6,126 bases of DNA from Roseomonas sp. (GCA_020249415.1 JADCFR010000261.1:1-6126); one strand, 5' to 3'. Counted from the stretch's first letter, positions 1-6,126 are shown. Notes: generated by a model not told the origin, from the sequence alone. Made by a program: numbers and translations.

Positions 1-51
1 ATCGGTTTTTGGTACCGCCATTCCCAGGTTCGAATCCTGGCGCCCCAACCA
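1..51 (+). tRNA. trnQ: tRNA-Gln (anticodon UUG), 3' part, 5' end outside the window
   Basis: The fragment folds as the 3' two thirds of a tRNA. The anticodon stem is 2-6 with 14-18, around a seven-base loop TTTTGGT (7-13) whose middle places TTG at 9-11, the glutamine anticodon. A five-base variable loop (19-23) follows. The T stem CCAGG (24-28) pairs with CCTGG (36-40) around the canonical TTCGAAT loop. The 3' acceptor strand CGCCCCA is at 41-47, the discriminator A at 48, and an encoded CCA at 49-51. A72 (position 47) fits the U1-A72 pair typical of bacterial tRNA-Gln. The bottom anticodon-stem pair (2 with 18) is T opposite C, a mismatch that is usually C-G. The acceptor 5' strand and D arm lie upstream of the window, so completeness cannot be judged. 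No T-rich terminator follows; 52-79 contains only a run of eight C. Confidence 0.9.
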
Positions 52-79
52 TTCGCCTTCAGCGCATCCCCCCCCTGCC

Positions 80-1057
80 CTATTCCGGCTGCGCGCCGGA
101 AATCCTCACCATCTCCGCCCAGATCGGCTGTTCGCGCTTGAGCCGCGCGGCCAATTCTTCCGGCGTTGAGCCCGTCAGCCGGGCGCCCATGCCAATGGCA
201 CGTTGCTGCAATTCAGGATCGGCGAAGGCGCTGCGGATTTCGGCGGAAATCCTATCCACAATCTCGCGCGGCATGGCACGCGGGCCGCCCCACATATGCC
301 AGGGGCTGACATTGAAATTATCCATCCCGGCTTCCGCCATGGTCGGCACATTGGGCAAGGTGGGCCAGCGTTCCGGCATGGTGATGGCAAGTGCGCGGAT
401 GCGTCCTTCCTGGATGACGCCCGTATAGCTCGCAAGGTTATCAACCGCGACCTGAATATCGCCTGAAAGCATCGCCGGGATGGTCTGCGCAGCGCCGCGA
501 AAAGTCACATGAGTCGCCTCAATTCCCGCGCGGCCCATCAGGAAGGCGCCGGAAAGATGGATGGTGGTGCCAACGCCGGATGAACCGTAGCTGATGCCGC
601 CCCGCCGCGTCTTGGCCCAGGTGATGAATTCCTGGAGCGTCTGCGCCGGCACATGCTGCGCCGGCACGGCAACGATATTGGGCAAATCCCACATGGCACT
701 GATCCAGGCGAAATCGCGCTCAGGATCATAGGGCAGGTTTTTAAACAGCATGGGGTTGATCACGATATTATGCATGCTGATCGTGCCGATGGTGTAGCCA
801 TCCGGTGTCGCGCGCGCGATGGCTTCCGTGCCGATATTGCCCGAAGCGCCTGAGCGTGTCTCGACAATGAAATTCTGCCCGAAGCGGCGCGACAGAACTT
901 CGCAGGCAAGCCGCGTCATGACATCAAGCGACCCGCCGGGCGGGAAGCCCACAATCACGCGTACCGGCCGATTGGGCCAGGGCGCCTGGCCAAGAGCCGG
1001 CAGTGGCAGCGCTGGCGCGGCAAGGGCGGCTGCAATCAATGGGCGACGACCCAGCAT
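80..1057 (-). CDS. Bug/TctC-family periplasmic substrate-binding protein (copy A)
   Basis: A 325-residue extracytoplasmic receptor of the Bug family, the binding-protein class of tripartite tricarboxylate transporters. These proteins capture small carboxylates or related solutes in the periplasm. Residues 1-23 form a signal peptide (RR at 4-5, an Ala/Leu core, likely cleavage after ALG). Family landmarks follow: WPNRPVRVIVGFPPGG (27-42) with Asp45, PDGYTIGT (85-92), GVGTTIHLSG (161-170), FRGAAQTIPAMLSGD (186-200), and RALAIT...LPNVPTMAEAG (221-244). The length is normal for the family. The ATG at 1057 is preceded by AGAGGAG (1068-1074 on this strand's complement), about ten bases away. It is the last gene of the leftward unit and stops 28 bases from the oncoming tRNA-Gln. 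It is a clear paralogue of the gene at 1172-2146. No TctA or TctB membrane gene lies beside it, which is common for Bug proteins, so its transporter partner and ligand are unknown. Confidence 0.95.
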   Translation of the reverse strand: MLGRRPLIAAALAAPALPLPALGQAPWPNRPVRVIVGFPPGGSLDVMTRLACEVLSRRFGQNFIVETRSGASGNIGTEAIARATPDGYTIGTISMHNIVINPMLFKNLPYDPERDFAWISAMWDLPNIVAVPAQHVPAQTLQEFITWAKTRRGGISYGSSGVGTTIHLSGAFLMGRAGIEATHVTFRGAAQTIPAMLSGDIQVAVDNLASYTGVIQEGRIRALAITMPERWPTLPNVPTMAEAGMDNFNVSPWHMWGGPRAMPREIVDRISAEIRSAFADPELQQRAIGMGARLTGSTPEELAARLKREQPIWAEMVRISGAQPE

Positions 1058-1134
1058 GGCGTTTGCACTCCTCTTGGTTTTTGTTTTCTCGTGTCAGCTT
1101 GTGGGCGCGGCGCCAGCCAAGTCAATGGCGGAAG

Positions 1135-1146
1135 CGCGGCGCCGCG
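1135..1146. repeat. 12-bp perfect palindrome between the two Bug genes
   Basis: CGCGGCGCCGCG is self-complementary over all 12 bases and lies in the 114-base gap between the paralogues (1058-1171). Its core GCGCGGCGCC (1134-1143) also occurs 29 bases away at 1105-1114. There is no loop and no T-run, so it is not a standard terminator. It could slow or attenuate read-through to copy A, or be chance in GC-rich DNA. Confidence 0.4.
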
Positions 1147-1171
1147 GCACGCAATCAGGCTTCACCCAGCG

Positions 1172-2146
1172 CTATTCCATCCGCGCGCCCGAGATCCGCA
1201 CCATATCAGCCCAAAGCCCACGCTCACGCTCAATGCGCGCCCGCGCTGCCTCTGGCCCGCCATGCAGCAGCCGCCCGCCCATCAGCAGCGCCCTTTCGGC
1301 GATCGCGGGCGTTGTGTTGATGGCGGCGATCTCCTCGGCAAGGCGGCGGACCATCCGTTCCGGCGTCCCGGCAGGGAAAGCCCACATGGTCCAGGACACT
1401 GCGGCAAAACCCGCGGCGCCGGCGGCTTCCTGAAGTGTGGGCACATCGGGCATGGTCGGCCAGCGTTCGGCTGAGGTTACGCCCAAGGCACGCATCCGCC
1501 CTTCCTGGATCACTGGGACATAGCTTGCGAGGTTATCTATGGCGAAATGAACATCGCCGGAGAGAATCGCCGGGATGGTCTGCGCCGCGCCGCGGAAGGG
1601 CACATGTTCCCCGGCGATACCCAGGCGATGCAGGAACAGCGCCGCGGAAAGATGCGGCGATGTGCCAACCCCGGGCGAGCCATAGCTGATCCCGCGCGGC
1701 TGCTGGCGCGCCCAGGCAATGAATTCGGTGATGTTGCGCGCCGGCACATGCGCTGCCGGCACCACGGCGACATTGGGAAGCTCCCAAACCTCGGACACCC
1801 AGGCGAAGTCCTTTTCCGCATCAAAGGGCAGTCGGGTAAACAGCACCGGTGCGGTCAGCGGAACGGTAAACCCGACCGTCCCGATAGTGGTGCCATCCGG
1901 CGCCGCCTTGGCTACCGCATCGGCGCCGATATTGCCGGCCGCGCCGGCGCGGTTTTCCACCACCACCGGCTGACCGGTGCGGCGGCTGAGTTCCTCGGCC
2001 ATCAGCCGTGACAATACGTCGAGCGAACCGCCGGGTGGAAAGCCGACAATCACCCGCATCGGCCGATTGGGCCATGGGGCTTGCGCAATTGCGGGGCTTG
2101 CCAGGCCAAGCGCCAATGGCGTGGCAAGAAGGCTGCGACGTTGCAT
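1172..2146 (-). CDS. Bug/TctC-family periplasmic substrate-binding protein (copy B)
   Basis: A 324-residue Bug-family binding protein with the same architecture as its downstream neighbour. The signal peptide is residues 1-22 (QRRSLL near the start, cleavage probably after AIA or AQA). Then come WPNRPMRVIVGFPPGG (25-40) with Asp43, PDGTTIGT (83-90), GVGTSPHLSA (159-168), FRGAAQTIPAILSGD (184-198) and LGVT...MPDVPTLQEA (221-241). Hand alignment with copy A from QAPWP onward gives about 139 identical residues in 218, roughly 64 %, so the pair arose by tandem duplication. The stretch just after TIGT differs strongly (VGFTVPLTAP here, ISMHNIVINP in copy A), which suggests the ligands may differ. 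The ATG at 2146 has an excellent GGGAGG site (2155-2160 on the complement) at good spacing. It lies 50 bases after the aldolase-family gene and is probably co-transcribed with it. The RR motif is only partly Tat-like; Sec export is as likely. Confidence 0.95.
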   Translation of the reverse strand: MQRRSLLATPLALGLASPAIAQAPWPNRPMRVIVGFPPGGSLDVLSRLMAEELSRRTGQPVVVENRAGAAGNIGADAVAKAAPDGTTIGTVGFTVPLTAPVLFTRLPFDAEKDFAWVSEVWELPNVAVVPAAHVPARNITEFIAWARQQPRGISYGSPGVGTSPHLSAALFLHRLGIAGEHVPFRGAAQTIPAILSGDVHFAIDNLASYVPVIQEGRMRALGVTSAERWPTMPDVPTLQEAAGAAGFAAVSWTMWAFPAGTPERMVRRLAEEIAAINTTPAIAERALLMGGRLLHGGPEAARARIERERGLWADMVRISGARME

Positions 2147-2196
2147 CGTATTTTCCTCCCGATTTTTGTTATGGTTGCAGCGTTTTTAAGATCGTC

Positions 2197-2961
2197 TCAG
2201 CGCGCGTAATCAGGTTCTTCCCGGTCCAATACGCGACGCCAGGCATTCAGATGGAGCCGCGCATCAAGCTTTTCACCCCATGGCCCCGTGTGATTGCGGC
2301 GCAGATTATCGGGCAGCTTGTGCAAGGGCAGGCCGGTTTGCATGGCGGTCAATTGATACATGCAGGTGCGTTCCGCCATGTAGCATTCATCAAAAGCGTC
2401 ATGCACGGTCGGCCCCACCACGGTCACGCCATGGCCGCGCATCAGCATGATGGTCTTATCGCCCATCAGCCGCGCGATCCGGTCACCCTCTTCATTGCTA
2501 TGCACCGGCTGATCGCCTTCATCATCATAGACCGTGCGATCATTCAGCAGCAGGTTGTTGTGGTGTGACAGCGCAAATTCCGCGCCCTGCACCATGGAAA
2601 GCGCGGTCAAATGCCGTGGATGGACATGGATCACGCAAGTCGCCGCCGGATTGGCCAGATGGATGCGTGTGTGGATGTGAAAGGCAACCTTGCGGAGTTC
2701 CCCGCTGCCGCGCAGCACGCGCCCTTCCAGATCACAGACAATCAGATCGGATGCTTTCAATTCCTGGAACAAATAGCCGCGCGGGTTGATCAGGAAGCGC
2801 GGCTCTGCCTCATCGGGCAACATCAGGCTGTTATGATTGCCGATATGCTCATTCCAGCCGAGTCTTGCGCCAATCCGAAACACCGCCGCCATATCGCAGC
2901 GGAGTTCCCATTCGCGCGCCTCTGCCCGGCTATCGCTCAGTTTTTCGATTATGGCCGCCAT
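2197..2961 (-). CDS. Class II aldolase/adducin-family protein
   Basis: A 254-residue cytoplasmic protein of the zinc-dependent class II aldolase/adducin fold, the family of fuculose- and ribulose-phosphate aldolases/epimerases and related decarboxylases and lyases. The metal site looks complete by comparison with fuculose-phosphate aldolase: His112 and His114 in CVIHVHPRH, His177 in LMRGHG, and Glu88 in GSGEL at the position of the catalytic acid/base. The N-terminal GWNEHIGNHNSL (35-46) resembles the subgroup with an NHxSL signature rather than the phosphate-binding GN(I/V)S loop of sugar-phosphate enzymes, so a non-phosphorylated substrate is possible (inference). The reading frame runs open upstream to 3903, but the start at 2961 is preferred. 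It has AAGAGGG (2967-2973 on the complement) five bases ahead, and homology begins soon after. The upstream extension is merely antisense to the gene at 3088. It is the first gene of the leftward unit with the two Bug proteins. The exact substrate cannot be read from the sequence. Confidence 0.93.
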   Translation of the reverse strand: MAAIIEKLSDSRAEAREWELRCDMAAVFRIGARLGWNEHIGNHNSLMLPDEAEPRFLINPRGYLFQELKASDLIVCDLEGRVLRGSGELRKVAFHIHTRIHLANPAATCVIHVHPRHLTALSMVQGAEFALSHHNNLLLNDRTVYDDEGDQPVHSNEEGDRIARLMGDKTIMLMRGHGVTVVGPTVHDAFDECYMAERTCMYQLTAMQTGLPLHKLPDNLRRNHTGPWGEKLDARLHLNAWRRVLDREEPDYAR

Positions 2962-3006
2962 CTGCACCCTCTTGCACCAATCCCTGCGCCAAGCCTTGCA
3001 CAGATC

Positions 3007-3020
3007 GGTCGGGCCTGACC
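3007..3020. repeat. Imperfect 14-bp palindrome in the divergent region, possible operator
   Basis: GGTCGGGCCTGACC reads as its own reverse complement at six of seven base pairs; the fifth position, G opposite T, breaks it. It lies about 46 bases from the leftward start codon and 68 from the rightward one, where a dimeric regulator could act on both units. The dyad is seen directly; the operator role is inference. In GC-rich DNA short palindromes arise by chance. Confidence 0.3.
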
Positions 3021-3075
3021 ATTGGGGCGGGTGTTGACGGCGGCAGGCGAGGCGCGGAGCATCATGGCGAAGGGG

Positions 3076-3080
3076 AAGGA
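3076..3080 (+). promoter_or_regulatory. Shine-Dalgarno site that sets the start at 3088
   Basis: AAGGA, inside the purine-rich run AAGGGGAAGGA (3070-3080), sits seven bases before the ATG at 3088. Competing in-frame starts are a TTG at 3022, with no good site, and an ATG at 3064, with a GGAG (3056-3059) only four bases ahead. Spacing and strength favour 3088. Confidence 0.65.
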
Positions 3081-3087
3081 AACCACC

Positions 3088-5298
3088 ATGGCCGAAGCCA
3101 AGCCCGCCGAATTGCCGATTACCGGCTATCTGGACCGTTTTTCCGCACGCCCCGGCGAGAGCCTCGCCGTGAAGATCAGCGTGCCCAGCGGTGCGCGCTA
3201 CCGGGCGCGGCTGCGCCGCGTGATTTCGGGCGACCCCAACCCGGCCGGGCCGGGGCTGCGGTTTGAAGACCTCTCTGCCCGCTTTGATGCTGAATTTCAG
3301 GGGCGCCATCAGCCGATCCGGCTTGGGTCTTATGCGCTGATCCCGAAGGCGCCGCAGCGCGCGGCAGGGCCTGTCACCTGGACAGCGCTGGTTTGGTTCC
3401 AGGCGCAGCCCAGCGCCAAAGCCACCGTGATCAGCGAAGAACAGGCGGGGCGCCGCGTCACACTGGCGGTGGGGCCGCATGGGCCAATGGCGCGGCTTGT
3501 TTGGCCGGGCGGGGAGCGGCAGCTTGGCCTGGGCGCACCCCTGGCGCTGCGCCGTTGGCATCGGCTGTGGCTGAGTGCCGATCCTGCCAGTGGGCGCATC
3601 CTGCTTGGTGCGCAACGCATTGAAGATGCCAGCCCCGCCAGCAGGCGGGAAGTCTCGGCGGCGGGCCTCGCGCTGCCCGATGGCGCAGGCGTGGTGATGA
3701 TTGCCGCGGAGAACGCCGCCGCACCATGCGCGCATCTGACCGGCAAGATCGAAGATCCCGCGATCCGGGCTGGATTCTTTGCCGAATGGCCACGCCCGGA
3801 TCAGCCGCTTGCCGCCGCTGAGGCTGGGCTTCTCGCCGGTTGGGATTTCGCACACGGCATTGCAACTCAGCGCGTTGAGGATATCGGCCCAGAAGCCTGC
3901 CATGGCGATCTGGTGAATGTGCCCACCCGCGCCGCAGTCGGCGCGCGTTGGTCAGGGGCGGAAATGTGCTGGCGCCACGCCCCCGCCGATTACGCTGCCA
4001 TCCATTTCCACGCCGATGATTTGAGCGATTGCGGCTGGGCGGATGATTTCAGCTTCAAAGTGCCGGTGGATTTGCGTTCCGGCGCCTATGCCTTGCATCT
4101 CACTTGTGCGGCAGGAGAGGATGACATCCCCTTCTATGTGCTGCCGCCACGCGGCACGGCGACCGCGCCGATTGCCTTTTTGGCTTCTACCTTCACCTAT
4201 CAGGCCTATGCCAATCATTCACGCGGCAATGCGGATGCGGCCTATCGCGCGCGCGTCGCGGCCTGGGGTGCTTATCCGCATAACCCGGATGATTTCCCGA
4301 TCTATGGGCGGTCCACCTATAACCGCCATCCGGATAATAGCGGCATTGCCTTTTCATCGCGGCTGCGCCCGATCATGACCATGCGTCCGGGTTTCCTCAC
4401 CTTCAATGACGCGAAGGGATCGGGGCTGCGCCATTACCCCGCCGATACGCATATCCTGGCCTGGTTGGAAGCGCGCGGCATGCCTTTCGATGTGATCACC
4501 GATCATGATTTGCATGCGGAAGGCGCCGCGCTACTTTCCAATTACAAGGTGGTGATGACGGGATCGCACCCGGAATATCACACGCCGCAAACGCTTGATG
4601 CGCTCTATGCTTATACCCGCAGCGGTGGGCGCATGATGTATCTGGGCGGCAACGGGTTTTATTGGCGCATCGCGCAGCCCGCCGATATGCCGGGTGTGTT
4701 TGAACTCCGCCGCGCCGAGGGCGGCATTCGCGCCTGGGCCGCCGAACCTGGCGAATATTATCACCAGACCGATGGCGCCTATGGCGGGCTTTGGCGGCGC
4801 AATCGCCGCCCGCCGCAGCAATTGGCGGGTGTGGGCTTTTCCGGCCAGGGCTTGTTTGAAGGCACCCATTACCGGCTGCTGCCGCCGGCGCGCGACCAAC
4901 GCTACGCCTGGATGTTTGATGGCGTGGAAGGTGAGACCATCGGCGATTACGGGCTTTCGGGCGGCGGCGCGGCGGGCTTTGAATTGGACCGCGCCGACCC
5001 TGCCCTTGGCACACCGGATGGCACGGCGATTCTGGCGGTATCCGAAGACCCGCCGGCTTCCTTTGTCGCGGTGCCGGAGGAATTGCTCTCCCACGTGAAT
5101 ACCGTGAATGGCGAAAAGGCGCAGGCGCTCAAGCGCGGTGAGATCATTTATTTCGACACGCCCGGCGGCGGCGCGGTGTTCGCGGTTGGTTCCATTACCT
5201 ATTGCGGCAGCCTTTGGCGCCAGGGTTTTGAGGGGCCGATCAGTCGCCTCACGGAAAATGTTGTTCGTCGCTTCGCCGGGCTTGCCGATAATGGTTGA
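3088..5298 (+). CDS. N,N-dimethylformamidase large-subunit-like protein, predicted iron amidohydrolase
   Basis: A 736-residue protein resembling the large subunit of N,N-dimethylformamidase (about 760 residues), which hydrolyses dimethylformamide to dimethylamine and formate. After an N-terminal beta-rich segment (about 10-85), residues 95-180 look like a concanavalin A/LamG-type domain (TWTALVWF at 98-105; RRWHRLWLSAD...SGRILLG at 155-174). The C-terminal catalytic region follows, with FLASTFTYQAYANHSRG (364-380), STYNRHPDNSG (409-419) and the GATase-like KVVMTGSHPEY (487-497). Tyr371, Tyr411, His494 and Glu496 match in order and nearly in spacing the Tyr399, Tyr440, His519 and Glu521 that I recall for the mononuclear iron site of the Paracoccus enzyme. 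No signal peptide is seen, so it is probably cytoplasmic. The enzyme's small subunit (about 130 residues) is not encoded beside it. The substrate may well not be dimethylformamide; another small amide is equally possible. The next gene, 54 bases on, is a solute-binding protein, probably in the same operon. ATG 3088 was chosen by its Shine-Dalgarno site; ATG 3064 would add eight residues. Confidence 0.85.
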   Translation: MAEAKPAELPITGYLDRFSARPGESLAVKISVPSGARYRARLRRVISGDPNPAGPGLRFEDLSARFDAEFQGRHQPIRLGSYALIPKAPQRAAGPVTWTALVWFQAQPSAKATVISEEQAGRRVTLAVGPHGPMARLVWPGGERQLGLGAPLALRRWHRLWLSADPASGRILLGAQRIEDASPASRREVSAAGLALPDGAGVVMIAAENAAAPCAHLTGKIEDPAIRAGFFAEWPRPDQPLAAAEAGLLAGWDFAHGIATQRVEDIGPEACHGDLVNVPTRAAVGARWSGAEMCWRHAPADYAAIHFHADDLSDCGWADDFSFKVPVDLRSGAYALHLTCAAGEDDIPFYVLPPRGTATAPIAFLASTFTYQAYANHSRGNADAAYRARVAAWGAYPHNPDDFPIYGRSTYNRHPDNSGIAFSSRLRPIMTMRPGFLTFNDAKGSGLRHYPADTHILAWLEARGMPFDVITDHDLHAEGAALLSNYKVVMTGSHPEYHTPQTLDALYAYTRSGGRMMYLGGNGFYWRIAQPADMPGVFELRRAEGGIRAWAAEPGEYYHQTDGAYGGLWRRNRRPPQQLAGVGFSGQGLFEGTHYRLLPPARDQRYAWMFDGVEGETIGDYGLSGGGAAGFELDRADPALGTPDGTAILAVSEDPPASFVAVPEELLSHVNTVNGEKAQALKRGEIIYFDTPGGGAVFAVGSITYCGSLWRQGFEGPISRLTENVVRRFAGLADNG

Positions 5299-5352
5299 CG
5301 GCGCGGGGCGCGCGCATGAAGCTATGCAAGTACCAATAACGGGAGAGCATGG

Positions 5353-6126
5353 ATGAAACGCCTGAGTTTGAGCACGGGTCTTGTGGCCGCTGCCATGGCC
5401 TTGTCGGCGGCGCCGCTGATGGCCGCCCCTTTCACCTGCCCCACACGCGGCGGAGATCTGGTGTTTGGCCAGGAAGCCAATGTGAATTCGCTGGATCAGA
5501 TGACCTCCAGCACCATTTCCACGCGCAATATCGCGATGAATATCTACGAGACGCTGATCACGCGCGATGAGAATAATACCCCCATCCCGGAATTGGCGGA
5601 ATCCATGCAGGAAGCCCCGGATGGCATGAGCTATACCTTCAAGCTCCGCCAGGGCATCACCTTCCATAATGGCAAGGCGCTGACTTCCGCCGATGTTGCG
5701 GCTTCCTTTGATCGCTATAACCGGATTGGTCTGCAACGCAGCACGCTTGATAATGTCGCCGGCTGGGAAACGCCCGATCCGCATACCTTCATCATTCGCA
5801 TGAAGCAGGTGCAGCCGACTTTTGTTGAAGCACTGTCTTCCTTCTCGGTCCCCATTGTCATCATCCCATCCGAGCATAAGGATGATGAACGCCAGCAGCT
5901 TCGCCCCGTGGGCACCGGGCCTTTCCGCTTGCTGGAATTCGTGCCCGGCAGCCATGCCAGGCTTGGTCGCTTTGATGCCTATAAGCCCAATACCGCTTTT
6001 GAACAGCGCACCGGCTTTGGTGGCTATCGCGTTGCCTGCCTTGATACCGTGACCTTTCGCATCGTGACCGAGGCCAGCGCCCGCGTGGCGGGTTTGGAAA
6101 CGGGCGCGCTGCATGTGGTGGAAGAT
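5353..6126 (+). CDS. ABC transporter substrate-binding protein, family 5 (DppA/OppA type), 3' end outside the window
   Basis: An open frame of 258 codons that runs off the window. The family's usual length is about 500-540 residues, so roughly half is visible. It is the periplasmic receptor of a peptide/nickel-type ABC importer. Residues 1-24 form a Sec signal peptide (MKRLSL start, Ala/Leu core, PLMA then cleavage), with no lipobox. Family 5 landmarks follow: GGDLVFGQEANVNSLDQM (33-50), IYETLITRD (64-72), PELAESMQEAPDGMSYTFKL (79-98), LRQGITFHNGKALTSADVAAS (98-118) and VGTGPFRL (186-193). The ATG at 5353 has GGGAGA (5341-5346) six bases ahead. An overlapping ATG at 5349 is in a different, short frame. 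The gene follows the dimethylformamidase-like gene by 54 bases with no terminator between, so one operon is likely, and permease/ATPase genes would be expected downstream. The family binds peptides, but also sugars, opines, nickel and other small solutes, so the ligand is open. Confidence 0.93.
   Translation, partial: MKRLSLSTGLVAAAMALSAAPLMAAPFTCPTRGGDLVFGQEANVNSLDQMTSSTISTRNIAMNIYETLITRDENNTPIPELAESMQEAPDGMSYTFKLRQGITFHNGKALTSADVAASFDRYNRIGLQRSTLDNVAGWETPDPHTFIIRMKQVQPTFVEALSSFSVPIVIIPSEHKDDERQQLRPVGTGPFRLLEFVPGSHARLGRFDAYKPNTAFEQRTGFGGYRVACLDTVTFRIVTEASARVAGLETGALHVVED

Larger units (their letters stand above)
2962..3087. promoter_or_regulatory. Divergent intergenic region between the two transcription units
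   Basis: These 126 bases lie between the aldolase-family start (leftward) and the dimethylformamidase-like start (rightward), so promoters for both units are expected here. On the + strand TTGACG (3034-3039) resembles a -35 box. Seventeen bases later GAGCAT (3057-3062) is only a weak -10 match, so this promoter is a suggestion. No convincing -10 was seen for the leftward unit. An imperfect palindrome at 3007-3020 lies near the middle. CTTGCAC also occurs twice, at 2971-2977 and 2995-3001. No regulator gene is in the window. Confidence 0.5.

Noticed and set aside
68..75. Run of eight C after the tRNA
   Set aside because: A homopolymer in a 28-base gap between convergent genes, with no paired structure; it may be a slippage-prone tract, but nothing supports a function.
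819..1433. + strand open frame of 204 codons spanning the two Bug genes and their gap
   Set aside because: Antisense shadow of both binding proteins with low-complexity Arg/Ala/Ser content and no ribosome binding site or domain.
2962..3000. Sigma-54 type -24/-12 promoter on the - strand (TTGG...TTGGTGC)
   Set aside because: The spacing between the GG and GC elements does not fit the strict ten-base rule.
3022..3087. TTG start at 3022 or ATG at 3064 for the dimethylformamidase-like gene
   Set aside because: The TTG has no good Shine-Dalgarno site and ATG 3064 has a weak, too-close one. The residues added (rich in Gly, Lys and Glu) look like leader sequence. ATG 3088 has the best site.
2962..3903. 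Upstream extension of the aldolase-family reading frame to 568 residues
   Set aside because: The extra part is antisense to the dimethylformamidase-like gene, has no family resemblance, and a good Shine-Dalgarno site marks the start at 2961.
5317..5330. GCAT...ATGC mini-hairpin between the two rightward genes as a terminator
   Set aside because: A four-base stem with no T-run following; not a credible terminator, and the next gene's ribosome binding site is close by.
4531..6114. Long - strand open frame of 527 codons
   Set aside because: It is antisense to two well-supported genes and crosses their boundary. Its composition (rich in His, Arg, Gly, Ala) is what GC-biased codons give when read backwards. 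There is no recognisable domain.

Overview
The window looks like a piece of a GC-rich alphaproteobacterial chromosome, most likely a Rhodospirillales or Acetobacteraceae-type organism. This rests on the third-position G/C bias, the Shine-Dalgarno sites, the alphaproteobacterial-looking tRNA-Gln, and the presence of several Bug/TctC-type binding proteins. The taxonomic call is an inference from general character, not from a marker gene.

Layout. Positions 1-51 hold the 3' part of a tRNA-Gln(UUG) gene on the + strand, cut by the window edge. Facing it on the - strand is a three-gene unit read right to left from about 2961: a class II aldolase/adducin-family protein (2197-2961), then two tandem paralogous periplasmic binding proteins of the Bug/TctC family (1172-2146 and 80-1057). 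The gaps are 50 and 114 bases, and each gene has a recognisable Shine-Dalgarno site. A 126-base divergent intergenic region (2962-3087) separates this unit from a + strand unit. That unit consists of a 736-residue protein resembling the large (catalytic) subunit of N,N-dimethylformamidase (3088-5298) and, 54 bases on, the start of a family 5 (dipeptide/oligopeptide-type) ABC transporter substrate-binding protein (5353 to the window end, incomplete).

How it may work together (inference). Two periplasmic capture systems, one usually for carboxylates (Bug) and one usually for peptides or other small solutes (SBP family 5), flank two cytoplasmic metal-dependent enzymes: a predicted iron amidohydrolase and a predicted zinc aldolase or related lyase. 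The arrangement suggests a divergently transcribed scavenging and catabolic locus for an amide or carboxylate compound that the sequence does not identify. The membrane parts of both transporters are absent: TctA/TctB-like genes are not seen here, and ABC permease genes would be expected to the right of the window.

Most interesting is the dimethylformamidase-like protein. It keeps what appear to be the unusual Tyr/Tyr/Glu iron ligands, but no small-subunit gene is present next to it. No mobile element, CRISPR array, phage gene or clear terminator was seen. The rest is ordinary accessory metabolism.
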